64,000 nt of DNA from Ustilago trichophora (Eukaryota > Basidiomycota > Ustilaginomycetes > Ustilaginales > Ustilaginaceae). This document shows positions 1 through 11,500 of this stretch, piece by piece. The notes below the pieces were generated by a model, which worked only from the letters and a program-made list of their open reading frames with translations, ran no database searches and was not told the origin of the DNA. How positions within the stretch are numbered: the first letter of the stretch is position 1; each line of letters opens with the position of its first letter. The stretch lies in assembly GCA_900323505.1 (NCBI GenBank), contig OOIN01000003.1, forward strand, positions 1,984,001 to 2,048,000. The letters run 5' to 3'. A program made the translations under genes and the position numbers.

Positions 1-849
1 CCCGAACTCCTCCTTTCCACACCTTGTCCTTCCCCCCACTCTGTCCTCTTCCCTCTCGTGCTTCCTCTGTTCTCGTGTTTATTGTCTTGTGCATTCCAGC
101 ATGGTATACGGACCGGCTAGCCGCTCGGTTCCTGTACCCTTTGTCTAGCAAGACAGAACAGTCGGACCGTTCTGTCCGTTCGATCTCGCGCAACGCTGTG
201 CCAACTTGCGGATATTGCGGAGAATTTTTTATCTTTTCTTCCTCCTCTGGACCCTGAGCTGGCATCCAAAGGCAGATCTTCCTGCCGTCGCACAAGCCAA
301 TTGCACAGTTAGAGCCCTGCCCACGTTCTCCTCGGCTCTGGACCAAGTCATATACTACATATTTTTCGCAATTGTCTCACTGCTGTTGACATTGGACATT
401 TGGAGCGGCAAGTGTTCGAGTACAGAAGGAGCATAGAACAAGGGGAGCCAAAGATTGTGCGGAAGCAGCTGAGCGGACCGCTTGCACGAGGTCCAAGGGT
501 TGGGTGAAGTTCGGAAAGAGGCATGCTCTCGGTCTTTAGTTCGGAGTCAAGCCTGGCTGAAAGTTGAGTTGCTCCAGGAACAAAGATTCCGATCCTGGCA
601 CGAGGCTGTCCGGTGTGTGCTGAAACCTTGGGCAGTGCGACAGGTTCGGTTCAAGCTCCACAACCCCACGCTGTTCCTCCAAGGTCGCATCAGAGTACTC
701 CGCTTCGGTCGTCGGTACACTGGTTTGGGGTTGTGGATCCTTCTTATATCATACATTTGTCGCGCTTTCTCCTCGTCTCCTGCCTTTCTCTCCTTACCAT
801 CTGTCATCCTCCCCCAGTCGACTCCATCTCGACACACACAAACACCATC
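1..849. other. Left-edge non-coding region / GH31 promoter
   Basis: I see no convincing gene here. Short open frames lack codon bias and family features. The last 100 bases are pyrimidine-rich and lead into the ATG of the GH31 gene, as expected for a fungal promoter and 5' UTR. The 3' end of a gene lying to the left could also be included; this cannot be decided from the window. Confidence 0.5.
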
Positions 850-3459
850 ATGCTTGTCGAGAGACCATTGACAAACCTCAGCCCTGCGGCCGAGCAGCCC
901 AAGGACGCCTTCAAGCTCACAAACGCCCAGGGCTTCGAGTGGACACTCGGCTTCCTCACCCCTACCATCTTCAAGATCAACGTCGTTGGTCCTAACCACC
1001 CTCTCCCACAGCAGAGCAACGTGCACTGGTCTGCCCAGCCGCTCGCTGTTTCCTCCAAGATCGATGCCGCTGCCAAAAAGGCCACGATCAGCGTCGAGGG
1101 TCTCACCCGTGATGTGACCATCGCATGGGATGATACCCCCATTGTCGAGGTCCACGAGAGCGTTCAGGGCAGCAGTGAGAAGATCCGCATCTTTGGCGAC
1201 ACCCCTCACAAGTCGTACTGCTATTCGGACAAGGGCTTCACCCGATACACCCGCTTCAACAACCACAACTTGCACGTCGGCATGGGTGAGAAAGCAGCAC
1301 CCCTCGACTTGACCCACCGATCCTTCTCCATCTCTGGCAGTGATGCTGCAAGCTACGACGCATATCTCTCGGACCCGCTCTACAAGCACACTCCCTTCCT
1401 CATGTCTCTGCCGAAACCCGTCGATGTCGATGGCAACGCACAACCGCTCACCTCGGTCGTGGGTATCTACTCGGCTTCGAATTCAGACGCCAACTGGGAT
1501 GTTGGTCGCTTCATCGACGAGCCATGGACCATGTTTAAGAAGTACGCTCAGCACTGGGGTGGTCTCGAGGAGTACATCCTCTTCGGTGAGCACGCTCAGC
1601 AGGTCGTGTCGCAGTTCTCCGACCTTGTTGGTCGACCTCTCCTCGTACCCAGGGACTGGTTGGGATACCTCGCCAGTGGTATGGGTCTCGGCGAGAGCGA
1701 TACACCCATTGCCCAGGAGCTGTTGTCCGGCTGGCCAGGCATGTGCAAGCAGAACGATATCCCCTGTTCCGCCATTCACCTCTCTTCCGGTTACACCGTC
1801 GACAACGAGGGCAACCGTCTCGTCTTCACCATGAACACCAAGCGCTACCCCGACTTTGCCGAGATGGTCAAGACCTTCCACAAGGCTGGTATTCGAGTCA
1901 CTCCCAACATCAAACCATACGTCCTTCAGGCTCACCCCGACTACCAGAAGCTCTACGAGGCCGGTGCCCTCTTCACCGACCCTCACAACGACAACAAGCC
2001 CGTGGTTACACGAATTTGGTCCAGTCTTCCTGGATTCAATGCGCTCGGTTCGTGGGTCGATCTCACCTCCAAAGCCGGTAGGGACTGGTGGCGCCAAGGT
2101 GTGCTGGAACTCTGCAAGCTCGGTGTCGACTCGGTCTGGAACGACAACAACGAGTTCTTGCTCTTCGATGACGCTTTCGAGTGCAAGAACGAGCTCGTTG
2201 GTGATGCCAAGACCGACGGCAACCGTACTGGCGAGCCTACTCCCATCGGTCTCCTCGGTCGTATGACCAACACCGAGCTCATGGCTCGCGAGTCGCACGA
2301 TGCGCTCATCACCCACCACCCCGAGCGCCGACCTTTCGTCCTCACTCGCTCGGCCAACGTCGGCACACAGAAGTGGGCCGCTTCGACCTGGTCTGGTGAC
2401 AACCGCACCAGCTGGCACAACCTCCGTGGCTCCGTTGCTATGAACCTCAACGCCCAGATGTCGCTCATGCAGTCGTATGGAAACGACATTGGTGGTTTCG
2501 CCGGTCCCCTCCCCAGCCCTGAGCTCTTCGTTCGGTGGATCCAGTCCGGTATCACCCAGCCTCGCTTCTGCATCCACTCGTTCAAGCCTTGCAAGGAGGA
2601 CCCCTTGGGTGTCAAGCTCAACAACTTGCCCTGGATGTACCCCGAGGTGGTCGACGTGATCCGCTCCACCATCAAGCGCAGGTACGAACTTTTGCCTTTC
2701 ATCAACAACCTCAACTGGCGCTCGCATCTCGCTGCCGAGCCCATGAACACCTGGCTCGGATGGGGAGAGTTCGCTGCCGACCCCGAGGTGTACAAGAAGG
2801 AAGTGCTGGAAGGCTTCGACTACTGGATCGGTTACGGCCAGCTGCTCGTCGCTGGTGCCTACCACGAGAATGAGCTTTCACGTCGCGTATACTTGCCAAC
2901 CGCAGGAAAGGACGACAGCAAGGTCTACTACGACACCAATGCCCCCTTCAAGGTGTACAAGAGCGGACAGTGGGTCGAGAACGTCTCTACCCCGTTGTCG
3001 CACTTTGCCGTCTTTGCACGAGAGGGCACCGTCGTTCCCGTCGGTCTGCCCAAGGTTACCCTTACACAGTCCGAAGGTCTCGCCACCATCACCTGCAGTG
3101 GTACCAAGATCCTCACTGAGGAAGAGGGCGGACAGTGTGTCCACGATGACTGGCGAGGTGTTGAGGTGTTCCCTTCGCCCGCAGACGCCGCTAGCCCAAG
3201 CCAGTACACATACACCTGGATCGAGGATGATGGTGTCTCGGCCAACCCTGCAACCGCCGAGATTCAGCTCGACATCTCGTCAACCAAGGACGAGGTCACT
3301 GTCAAGGCAACCGCAACCAAGAACGACTTCAAGCCGCTCTGGGCCAACACGCTCTGGGTCATCCTCCCCAGGCCCGACACGAGGAAGGTGGCTGGTGCCA
3401 CCAAGACGATGCTATACAAGGGCCAGACTGCCTACGCCGTCACTGTTTCCGGTCTCTAG
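850..3459 (+). CDS. Glycoside hydrolase family 31 (alpha-glucosidase/alpha-xylosidase type)
   Basis: Intronless, 869 aa from the ATG at 850; the frame is open further upstream, but only from non-ATG codons. GH31 enzymes hydrolyse alpha-linked glucosides or xylosides with retention. The (beta/alpha)8 core is clear: the nucleophile motif WNDNNE puts the catalytic Asp at residue 432, and WSGDN puts the acid/base Asp at residue 517, about 85 residues later as usual. The N-terminal beta-sandwich and C-terminal beta domains typical of GH31 are present, and the length fits the family. There is no signal peptide or C-terminal ER signal, so I infer a cytosolic enzyme rather than ER glucosidase II. Substrate (glucoside or xyloside) cannot be settled from sequence. 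Convergent with the dipeptidase gene, 168 bases away. Confidence 0.93.
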   Translation: MLVERPLTNLSPAAEQPKDAFKLTNAQGFEWTLGFLTPTIFKINVVGPNHPLPQQSNVHWSAQPLAVSSKIDAAAKKATISVEGLTRDVTIAWDDTPIVEVHESVQGSSEKIRIFGDTPHKSYCYSDKGFTRYTRFNNHNLHVGMGEKAAPLDLTHRSFSISGSDAASYDAYLSDPLYKHTPFLMSLPKPVDVDGNAQPLTSVVGIYSASNSDANWDVGRFIDEPWTMFKKYAQHWGGLEEYILFGEHAQQVVSQFSDLVGRPLLVPRDWLGYLASGMGLGESDTPIAQELLSGWPGMCKQNDIPCSAIHLSSGYTVDNEGNRLVFTMNTKRYPDFAEMVKTFHKAGIRVTPNIKPYVLQAHPDYQKLYEAGALFTDPHNDNKPVVTRIWSSLPGFNALGSWVDLTSKAGRDWWRQGVLELCKLGVDSVWNDNNEFLLFDDAFECKNELVGDAKTDGNRTGEPTPIGLLGRMTNTELMARESHDALITHHPERRPFVLTRSANVGTQKWAASTWSGDNRTSWHNLRGSVAMNLNAQMSLMQSYGNDIGGFAGPLPSPELFVRWIQSGITQPRFCIHSFKPCKEDPLGVKLNNLPWMYPEVVDVIRSTIKRRYELLPFINNLNWRSHLAAEPMNTWLGWGEFAADPEVYKKEVLEGFDYWIGYGQLLVAGAYHENELSRRVYLPTAGKDDSKVYYDTNAPFKVYKSGQWVENVSTPLSHFAVFAREGTVVPVGLPKVTLTQSEGLATITCSGTKILTEEEGGQCVHDDWRGVEVFPSPADAASPSQYTYTWIEDDGVSANPATAEIQLDISSTKDEVTVKATATKNDFKPLWANTLWVILPRPDTRKVAGATKTMLYKGQTAYAVTVSGL

Positions 3460-3627
3460 ATTCTCTCAACATAGAAACAATAGGTTCCGTTAGTAATGCT
3501 ATCCGATTAGGCCGTGCTGATAACGTCTGTGTACTCGCATAGTGTTCCAAGAGACGTTTCAGTCGCAGAGACTCTTTCGCGAGGCATGGGTAGTGTGTGT
3601 GAGCAATTGCGATTGATAACAATGAGA

Positions 3628-5043
3628 TTAGAGCTCGTGATGATGCTGCGAAGAGCCGAAGACGTCCTTCCAGTTGGTGTTGTCCGGTTGGGCACCATCC
3701 CTCCTCATCTGATGCGCAACATTCTCGGCAGCCTCCAGCACCCGAAGCACATTCTCCCCTGCAAATCCTACGATCTCCTTATCTGTCCATCCGCGCTCCA
3801 CCAACTTGGCCACGAGATCCGGATAGTTGCTGACATCCTCGAGCCCCTTGGGCACGGACATGATCCCATCAAAGTCAGTTCCCACGCCCACGTGATTCCG
3901 CCCAATGATGTCACCCACGTATTCAATATGTTTGATGTACTGCTCCAGATCTTCGCTCCCACCAATAAAGCCAGGGTAGGCATTGATCATGACCACATGG
4001 TCCTTGTCCGACTTTGCGAGTGTGTTCAACACCTCATCGGGAACGTTCCGCTCGAGATCCTTGAATGCCCGTGCGGCAGAGTGAGAAAGCATCACAGGTC
4101 CCCTCGTGACATTGATCGTCTGAAGCGCCGTCTCATCAGACACATGCGACAGGTCGGGTACGATAGCCAGGCGGTTCAGCTCGTAGATCAGGTGAGAAGC
4201 GAAGGGGCTAAGACCGTTCCATCGCGGGGGATGCTGACCTGCACTATCCGCAAATGCATTATGACACGTATGCGTAAGTGTCAAATATCGTACTGGTCCA
4301 GGTGTCAAGGCGCTGAAGAGGGAGGAGAATGCACGAAGGGCGAAAAGCGAGTTGCCGAGAGAGTGGGCACCTTCGATACCGATAAAGCTGATCATTTGTC
4401 CTTTCTTGAAAGCTTTTCGCGCCGCACTGGCACTGCCTACGAGCGCAAAGTTGTGAGGGTATCTGTCGATCATCTGTTTGATCACGTCTAGTTGTTCGAT
4501 GGTATCTCGGACCGCAATCTGGGATCCGGCATGCTCAAAGTCATCGCCCACAGTAGTGGGCTCGGGACAAACGACATAGGCGGACCAGAAGAAACCCCCA
4601 CTCCTGCCCGCTCTCAATCTTGGAATGTCAACTTGACCTGAGGTTGGGTAGCTGCCGTTGGCAAAAGTAGGCTGATCGAAAGGAATGTTTTCCACCTTGT
4701 TGTCGTATCGATATCGAGCCATGACAGGTACGTCGACGTGTCCATCGATCAACGGATGTTTGGAGAGAAGCCATTGAGCGTGCTTGCGTGCATTTCGACA
4801 GCGCCAGATAGATACAAAGTTTGCTGCATCACATCGTGCGTCCATGCTCGGCTGAAAGATGGCTGACACAGAGTTGGTGACCGACTCAAAGCTGGGCATG
4901 GCGAAGATTGCCAAGCACAGTGCAAATGTCCATGCAACAATCCGAATTCGATTCTTCAACGTCAGATCCCTTTTCCGAACGGAAGTGGCCGAGTCGGGCA
5001 GCCATCCTTCTTGCGCCTTGTTCCGCAGTCGAACGATTGGCAT
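3628..5043 (-). CDS. Membrane dipeptidase, peptidase family M19
   Basis: Intronless, 471 aa from the ATG at 5043. M19 enzymes are zinc dipeptidases related to mammalian renal dipeptidase. Expected metal and active-site elements occur in order: HxD in DGHVDVP (H102, D104), Glu224 in IGIEGAHS, the histidine cluster around THTCHN (258-262), H300 in DLSHVSD, H321 in LSHSAARA, and the GVGTDFDG block near residue 390. A single hydrophobic segment at about residues 33-50 after a basic N-terminus suggests a type II membrane anchor with the catalytic domain facing the lumen or exterior; mammalian M19 enzymes use GPI instead. A TATA-like element lies about 270 bases upstream. Family assignment is secure; the natural dipeptide is unknown. 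Confidence 0.93.
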   Translation of the reverse strand: MPIVRLRNKAQEGWLPDSATSVRKRDLTLKNRIRIVAWTFALCLAIFAMPSFESVTNSVSAIFQPSMDARCDAANFVSIWRCRNARKHAQWLLSKHPLIDGHVDVPVMARYRYDNKVENIPFDQPTFANGSYPTSGQVDIPRLRAGRSGGFFWSAYVVCPEPTTVGDDFEHAGSQIAVRDTIEQLDVIKQMIDRYPHNFALVGSASAARKAFKKGQMISFIGIEGAHSLGNSLFALRAFSSLFSALTPGPVRYLTLTHTCHNAFADSAGQHPPRWNGLSPFASHLIYELNRLAIVPDLSHVSDETALQTINVTRGPVMLSHSAARAFKDLERNVPDEVLNTLAKSDKDHVVMINAYPGFIGGSEDLEQYIKHIEYVGDIIGRNHVGVGTDFDGIMSVPKGLEDVSNYPDLVAKLVERGWTDKEIVGFAGENVLRVLEAAENVAHQMRRDGAQPDNTNWKDVFGSSQHHHEL

Positions 5044-5309
5044 GTTGAGATCTTGGTCGTCCTTGCAAAAATCAAGTTAAGGTGATGGTGAACAGAAACA
5101 AGGACAACAGGCAAGTTGAGTGTGGAGCGTTCAACTATCAAATTGCACTTCACATTCCCAGATTTCGAGGCAGCAAACGCCTAAACCAGCTCCGATCCGA
5201 TTCCAGGCGATGCACGACACACTGCAAAAGAGATCTGACAACGATTGTATAATTAGATAAAAGGAGAGTGAGATTGGAGCCGTGAAATTTGAAAAGCCGG
5301 GTATACAAG

Positions 5310-8300
5310 TTATATATAAGAATCGGACGGGTCTAGTACAACGACCGCAACGAAGAGCAGAACGGAGAGAATTTTGATGAGCGGCGACGAGATAAGCAGA
5401 ATCATGAGCAGCATGAGACCCAAGAACTGCGCGTTGGGGACGAGCGATGCTGCAGCGTTCGGTTCGGCAGCGTGCTTGCTCGAAGGGCGTTTCGACAAAT
5501 CTTTCTTGGGACTGCTGTCTTTGGAAGAGATTGTGAGTGGCGTCGAGCTGGCAGACGAGGAAGACCAAGAGCCGTTACGCGAGTGCAGTCGCTTGCTACG
5601 GATGGGGCAGGTGGAAGAAGGCGAAGAGGCCTCGCTGGAGGCCGGGGCGCGGTGCATGGTCCAGTGAGAAGCTGGTGTCGAGCCGAGCCAAGAAAGTCGC
5701 TTCTTCTCGCTTGTTCGATTGCTATTTGGAGTGTCGCCTCCAAGATCGCCGTGCGCGAGCGAGGTAGCAGGTGTCGATAGCGGAGTGACGGCTGTGGATG
5801 CCCAAGGCGACACTTGCTGGCTGACTGGCGTCGAGTCGCTGCTACTCGGCACCGAGTGATGATGGTCATCCTCCGAGCTGCCATCTCCGAGTCTGTGCCC
5901 AAGGACATAGCCAAACAATTTACTTGAACCACGCCTAACGAGGCAAGAAGACGAGCTTGGGTGTCGAGAAGGTGAGGAACTCAAGCTTGCCATTATCGCC
6001 TCCTCCTCCGTCTCATCCTCTGGCTCCCCTGAAATCAGCCCAACCGACGGCAGTGTCGGCATGGTTGAAGCCAGGATCTGTTCAGAGGGATAGCCGAGTC
6101 CTGAGCTGTTCTTCCCCACTTCAACCTCAGCCCCAGAGCAGGCGAGATCGTCGACGGAACAGCCTCGGCTTCATCGGGTTGAGGCCGCCTCCTTGTTACC
6201 CTCGAGCTTCTTGTTGGCAGCCTCGATGATCTGCTCAGCAGCATCCTGGAAAGCCTTGCAGATTTCCTCTGCGAGATGCTTGAATTCTGGCACGTCATCG
6301 CACGAGACGGCAAGCGAAAAGTCATTGGCATAAGAGATCATGCCGATGGCCATGGTAGACTTTCCAGGACTTGAAGGCGGCAGCACGTGGTAGCTGTATG
6401 CCTCGTGGTCGCCAAACTTGACGGGTTTCGGAGGACCAGGGACGTTGGTGGCAACGTGGTACTCCTTGAAGGCGCGGTAGTAGAACTGTCGCAACAACGG
6501 ATAGTTGGGCAAGAAGGTGATGCGACGCTGGCAGAAGGCGTCAAAGGTCTTGAAGAGGATCTTGGGACCGTAAGACCTCTTGACGCGACCCATCTCGCGA
6601 TGCACCTGAGCGAGCTGCTCCTCGAAGTCAGGCTTGTCCTCCTTCTCGAAACGGAGCCAGGCGATGGAGCCGGTTGTGGCATTGCTGAGCGACCAGTCGC
6701 CCTTCGGACGCACCGAGATGGGGACAAAGATGGCAACACGCTTGTCCTTGTGCCTCCTACTAGGGTCGACACGCTCAGAAGCAATGCGCAGAGCTCGAGC
6801 AAGGATGGCCAGAGCAACGTCGTTGAGCGTCAAGTTGAGCTTTTCGGTGCCGTAGGCCTTGCGGATCATCTTGATGTCATTCATGTCGATACCCTTGCTG
6901 TGGCAGTAGAGCCTACCAGCGGCACGTGGGCGCTTCTCCTGGTAGAGGAAAGACTTACGGCTGCGGAAGTAGAGGCCACGGACCAAATGGAAGCCATGCT
7001 GGATCGTGCCCCATGTTGTCGGCTTGTCCTCGCGCTGACCCGGCCTCTTGTTCTGCGAAGTGTTGGAGTCGACCTTTCGCTGGATGTCACGAATGCCAAT
7101 TCCCTGCTCGAGCGCACCGAGAGCGGCGTGGTAGCTCTGAATCATCCCCTGACCATCCGAGAAACAGTGATGGATCTTGATCATCAAAGCGCTGCGACCT
7201 CCATCCGACGTATTGAGACCGTTGACGACCATGGCCTCCCAGATGGGCTTGGAGTAGTCAAAGTGACGTCCGAGAAAGTAGCCCGCCAGCTTGTTGAGTG
7301 CTGCATCGTCGCCGCCATCGGGGCACTGAGCCACGTGCTCGATGTTGTCCCTGATGTCAAAGTCAGGCACGTAGCGCCATCGGGCGGGAGAGAAGAGCGA
7401 GCCGGCTTTGAGGCCTTTGCCATAGCGAGTGCGACGTCCTGCGTCGAACTCGCCGCGAGGGGGCGACGTACCAGGCTGGCCACGGAGAGTCTCTTTCTCC
7501 TTCTTCTTCGAAAGCTTGGGGTCAAGGTCGACGACGTAGCGGTACTTTGGATAGGTTTCAGCGAGCACTTCGAAGAAGTTTTCGACCGTCTCGAGATCGA
7601 GCTCGGACTTGAACATGTAGATGGAGAAGCACGAAGTGGTGTACGAATCATCTTCCATCAGGAGCGCAAGGTTGTCGATACCAGTCATGGGGTAGACGGG
7701 AGGCTTGACAGGAGAGCCTTTGCCCAGCTGAGGCGTCTCTCCGTAGGCGGCACGGAGATGGCGCTCACGAGCCTCTTTGGTCTGCTCTGCAGAGGGCAAA
7801 CTGGGCTCTTCACCTCTGCGGTAGGCGGCACCCTGAGCAGCTGCTGTTCCAACGGGTGCCTTCTCGTTGAGAGGCTCGTGCCCTGCCTCGGCATCAACGT
7901 CACGCTGGCGACTGTAGCGCTTGGAGGTGCGGCGGGAAGATCGGCGGAGATCTTGATCCTCGAGAGCGCGCTGGGCAGAGCGAGGCGATTCGTGAGCACT
8001 GACACGGCGGGAGGATCGGCGCGAGCCCTTGGCCTTTCGAGCGTCCTCGTGATAGGAAGATCTGCCCATCTCGCGATCAGCGGCTGCACGGAGAGCAGCA
8101 CCCTGCTCGGCAGCGGTGCCACGGCCATGGCTTGGAGCGGTAGCTGCGTCGGTCATGGCTGAATCGTTATCGAGGGAAGAACGGGTCGATTTCGGAGTTG
8201 GCTGACTCTTGGCTTCAGCAAAAGACCTTCGTGCTGAGATTGAGGGAGAGCTGATGGAGGAGCGAATGAGAGACGGCGTGGGTGCAGTGCTCGAACCGTC

Positions 8301-8549
8301 GTGATGATGATGGCCGTGAGAAGACGAGCTGGAGTGATTGCTCTCTACGTCCGAGTTGGGGTGCGAATCGAGATAGGCTTGCTTGACTTGAGTGCTGGTG
8401 CGAGGGGTGCCAAACTCTTCGTCGATGACCTGGATGGAAGAGTGATGAGAGGTGGGCGGAGGACGATACTTGCGAGCGCGGTCAAAAGTAGGAGTAGGTG
8501 GAGGGGAAGAAGAAGAGGCTTTGAGGGATGGTGGAAGCGCAAACTTCAT
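5310..8549 (-). CDS. WS/DGAT-type acyltransferase, model with one intron (6029..6199)
   Basis: Proposed exons are 6200-8549 and 5310-6028 (1,022 aa). The family (wax ester synthase / diacylglycerol acyltransferase, with a C-terminal DUF1298-like domain) transfers acyl-CoA groups to alcohols or diacylglycerol for storage lipid. The catalytic HHxxxDG motif is intact (HHCFSDG, residues 459-465). The first 280 residues are low-complexity and probably disordered. Unspliced, the frame ends at a TGA at 6171-6173 (792 aa). However, the same frame reopens at once and runs 287 codons to 5310, ending in a Ser-rich linker and two hydrophobic segments (about 30 residues). A GT at 6199 and a TTTCAG ending at 6029 define a 171 nt intron that removes the TGA in phase and joins KKLEG to EPEDETEE. 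Alternatives are a 792 aa protein with a fortuitous open 3' UTR, or readthrough. Core family is secure; the tail is inferred. Confidence 0.75.
5311..5322 (-). promoter_or_regulatory. TATA-like element upstream of the dipeptidase gene
   Basis: On the minus strand this AT-rich stretch reads CTTATATATAAC, about 270 bases upstream of the M19 ATG. It sits just outside the last codon of the acyltransferase tail, so the two genes would be packed tightly. Position and sequence fit a TATA box, but nothing else supports it. Confidence 0.35.
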
Positions 8550-11500
8550 GCTGGCAGCAGTTTGCTAGCTATAGAAGCCCCCTTTTGGGAAGCTAGAAGC
8601 GGGGTAATTCGTGTGGTACCTGTGAAAGAGTTTACGCAGGAGGATCCCATTCAGGTGAAGCTATCGGCTAGCCTCGGATGCTGAGCACCGGATCGACGAG
8701 TGATTGTGATCTCTAGGCGAGAAGGCTTTTGGAACCTGTCGCCGCTTTGGAGCTGCAATGGTAGCTAGTTGTGCAGAGCTGAGCTTGAATCGAGATCGAG
8801 ATTAAGATGGAATGGAATGGAAGCACAAAAGAGAGCTGCGCTAAACAGAGTAAGGAATGGGTCACAAGACGTGCATGCAGGTGCAGCCTCGGCTGAATCT
8901 GGGCGATCCAAAAGACAGGCTCGTATCTTTACCGACCGGCACTATCCCAGCACTCCCAAAGCGGGATCGTCTGAAAGCAGAAAAAAAAAAAAGGTTCGGA
9001 TCGTGGCGTGGATCGACCGACAATGAAAAAAAGCTTGATGACGAAAGGGTCCGGCTGACTTTTCCAACTTTTTCAACTTTTTCGTTTTTTTATTTTTTAT
9101 TTTTGTTTTGCGTTGAAAGTCGACTCCGAAACAGTTGTCGAACTGGGCGTCACTCTTGGCAAATGTTCAAGGTGAGGCTGGGGCTGCTGCTGCTGAAGAT
9201 CAATGTAAAAACAAGTGCCGAATGATGGTGATGAAGGAAGGCTCAGAGCAGTGAGGCTGTGTCGAGTGACCTTGGTGTCGTTGTGGTGGAGAGGTACAGC
9301 ACAAGGTAAGTCAAGGATGATGGCAGTGAGTGGGGGGAGAAGAACCAGCCGCACTCAACCATGAATGCCGTCCTTCTTATATATCAGCAATGTGCATCTT
9401 GGAAGCATTGGTGCATGCAAGGGAAAGCTGCTATTCAGACACGTTGACAGAGGGGGTAAAACTGAGCACCACGAGAGCATTCACACGCCGACCCACACTT
9501 TGCGCTTGATCAGACTGCGAGAGAGGTACGCGCGGCATCTTCTACTCTCTCAGCATGGCACAATTTGGTGATAGCACGTTTGTGCGACATGACAGAAAAA
9601 TGAGGGTGCGCCGCTCGGATGAGAGTGTCTGTGGGCGGCAATACGGAGGAGCCAAGTGGGCGCGGCTCGATAAGACCTCATTGAGGTACTCAGCTGCAAC
9701 AGGGTCAAGTCGATACAAGAGCCGAAGATCTGAGCGTGTCAGACAGCCGTCAAGCGATCAAGGTCAACCGGCGTCACGAGCACTTTGTCGCACAAGGAAG
9801 AGGGTACAAGGCCTTGTTCGTGAAACCCCATCCGGCCCCTCTTTTTTTGGTTCTGATGTCGTCGTGTCCGCGGTCTGTTGAGCCCACCGACATGATCACT
9901 CGGCCAGCCCAGCATCTCCAACACCGAGCTCATCCCGACTCCCACCATTTCGATACCATCACAAACCTTTCCTTTCATAATTTGGTTCTTTGACGTCGGC
10001 GATTGAGAGGTTCTTGAAAACAATAGCCTTAAAACGCACGATCCCAATTCCCATGCTACGGCGCTCCTTTCTTCTAGCTGGCTAATGTGGTACATGCACC
10101 CACCAACATTGACATCACGACAAGGGCCGGTCCGGTCATGCAGATTCTGGCAAAAGGAGCTCGAGCCTCCGTGACTGCCGGGAGACCGCCAAAAAGAAGC
10201 GAAAAGGGTGCCACCCTGAATCATTCGGAAAATTTTTCCTATGGTTTTTATTTTGCCTCTGCTCGTTATTTTCGCCGAGCGGCCCGTGATTCGAGCCTAG
10301 TTGCCTTGTGGACCGATCGGTAGAGCACCACCGCTAGAGCACCACCGCATCCCGGCTTTGCCAGATCGTACCTGCTTCCAGAATTGCAAAGAGAGAATTA
10401 CTCGATCAGATGTGGCTCCCGCTTCGTGTTGGGGGATTTGTACAAAGTCTCATGACCTCAAAGACAGTGTGGCAGCCACTATCTCTCGCTCTGTAGGAGG
10501 CCACGTCACCTTCCATCAGCTCTTGACGTGAATGATGATCAGCGAGATCAAGATGGCTTTCAGAAGCAAAGAAAGCCGCAGCATGTCCGTGGAGCTGAGT
10601 TCAAGCTCGGTTTCATGCAAGGACAGGCTCCGCCTTGTCGTTCTTAAGCAAACTCTGCCGAGCATACATAGGGGTGGTTCGGCAGTCTATTATACACACA
10701 CCCCCTCTTCGACAGCCAATGGACTTGCAACGTGTGCCACTTCTTATTGAGGATCAGCAGCGGCGTGAAACAAGACCACTGTACTGTACTGCATGGTTGC
10801 GCGATACCAATGTTGAGTCTTGAGTGGAGCGTCTTTCACGGACTTGTTTGCTTGCGCAGATGAATCTGCAGCCTGCAGCTTGACACGCGTCAAATTGCAT
10901 TTGCCAAAAGAAGACCCTAGTCATGCGAGCTTCAAGGTTCGCCTACGGAGATTTTTTTATTTTTTATTTTTATTTTTTCCCTCTTAATCGAGCTTGTCTG
11001 TTGCGCGCAATGAGCAGCTACAGTGTAATTTTTTTTTCTCACCTCGTTCAAGAAGAAGAAACGTGGTTTGAGTGGTGGCTGTAATTAGCAGCTGCAGGAT
11101 GAGTTTGTTTGTTCCGCACATCATTTCGCCGACATGGTGTTCCTTCTCGTTTCTCTTTGCTTTTGTTCGAGAGATCGGAGATTTTTGGCCCTCGATTCTC
11201 TCGCTTTTTTGCTCGCTCTGCATTTCTTCGAACGCTTACCACACAAAAACCCTGTCACAGTGTCAAAATTTAACCTTCCGAGCCCGTCGATCCTCGGCTG
11301 CTTGATCAGGGTCGTCATTCTCACCTTTCTCATGCATGAGAAGATGGTGACAAAGACTCTACTTGGGATGACAGTAACCTTCAAAGTTCGTATCAGACAT
11401 TGTCGCGCTCAGGGCATGCAGTAGACTTGATGGGTTGCGGGTGTGGTTCGTGAAAGAAAACCAGACTGTGAAAAGGTTGGACGACGTAGTGGGTTCAAGC

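Noticed and set aside
1483..2865. 460-codon minus-strand frame
   Set aside because: Antisense shadow of the GH31 gene.
6165..6175. Stop-codon readthrough as explanation of the acyltransferase tail
   Set aside because: The TGA is followed by AGC, not CTA, and a good in-phase intron covers it; kept only as an alternative.
6387..8162. 591-codon plus-strand frame
   Set aside because: Antisense shadow of the acyltransferase, no recognisable motifs.
9739..10224. 161-codon minus-strand frame in the 4.3 kb gap
   Set aside because: No start context, codon bias or domain; length is within chance for this GC content.
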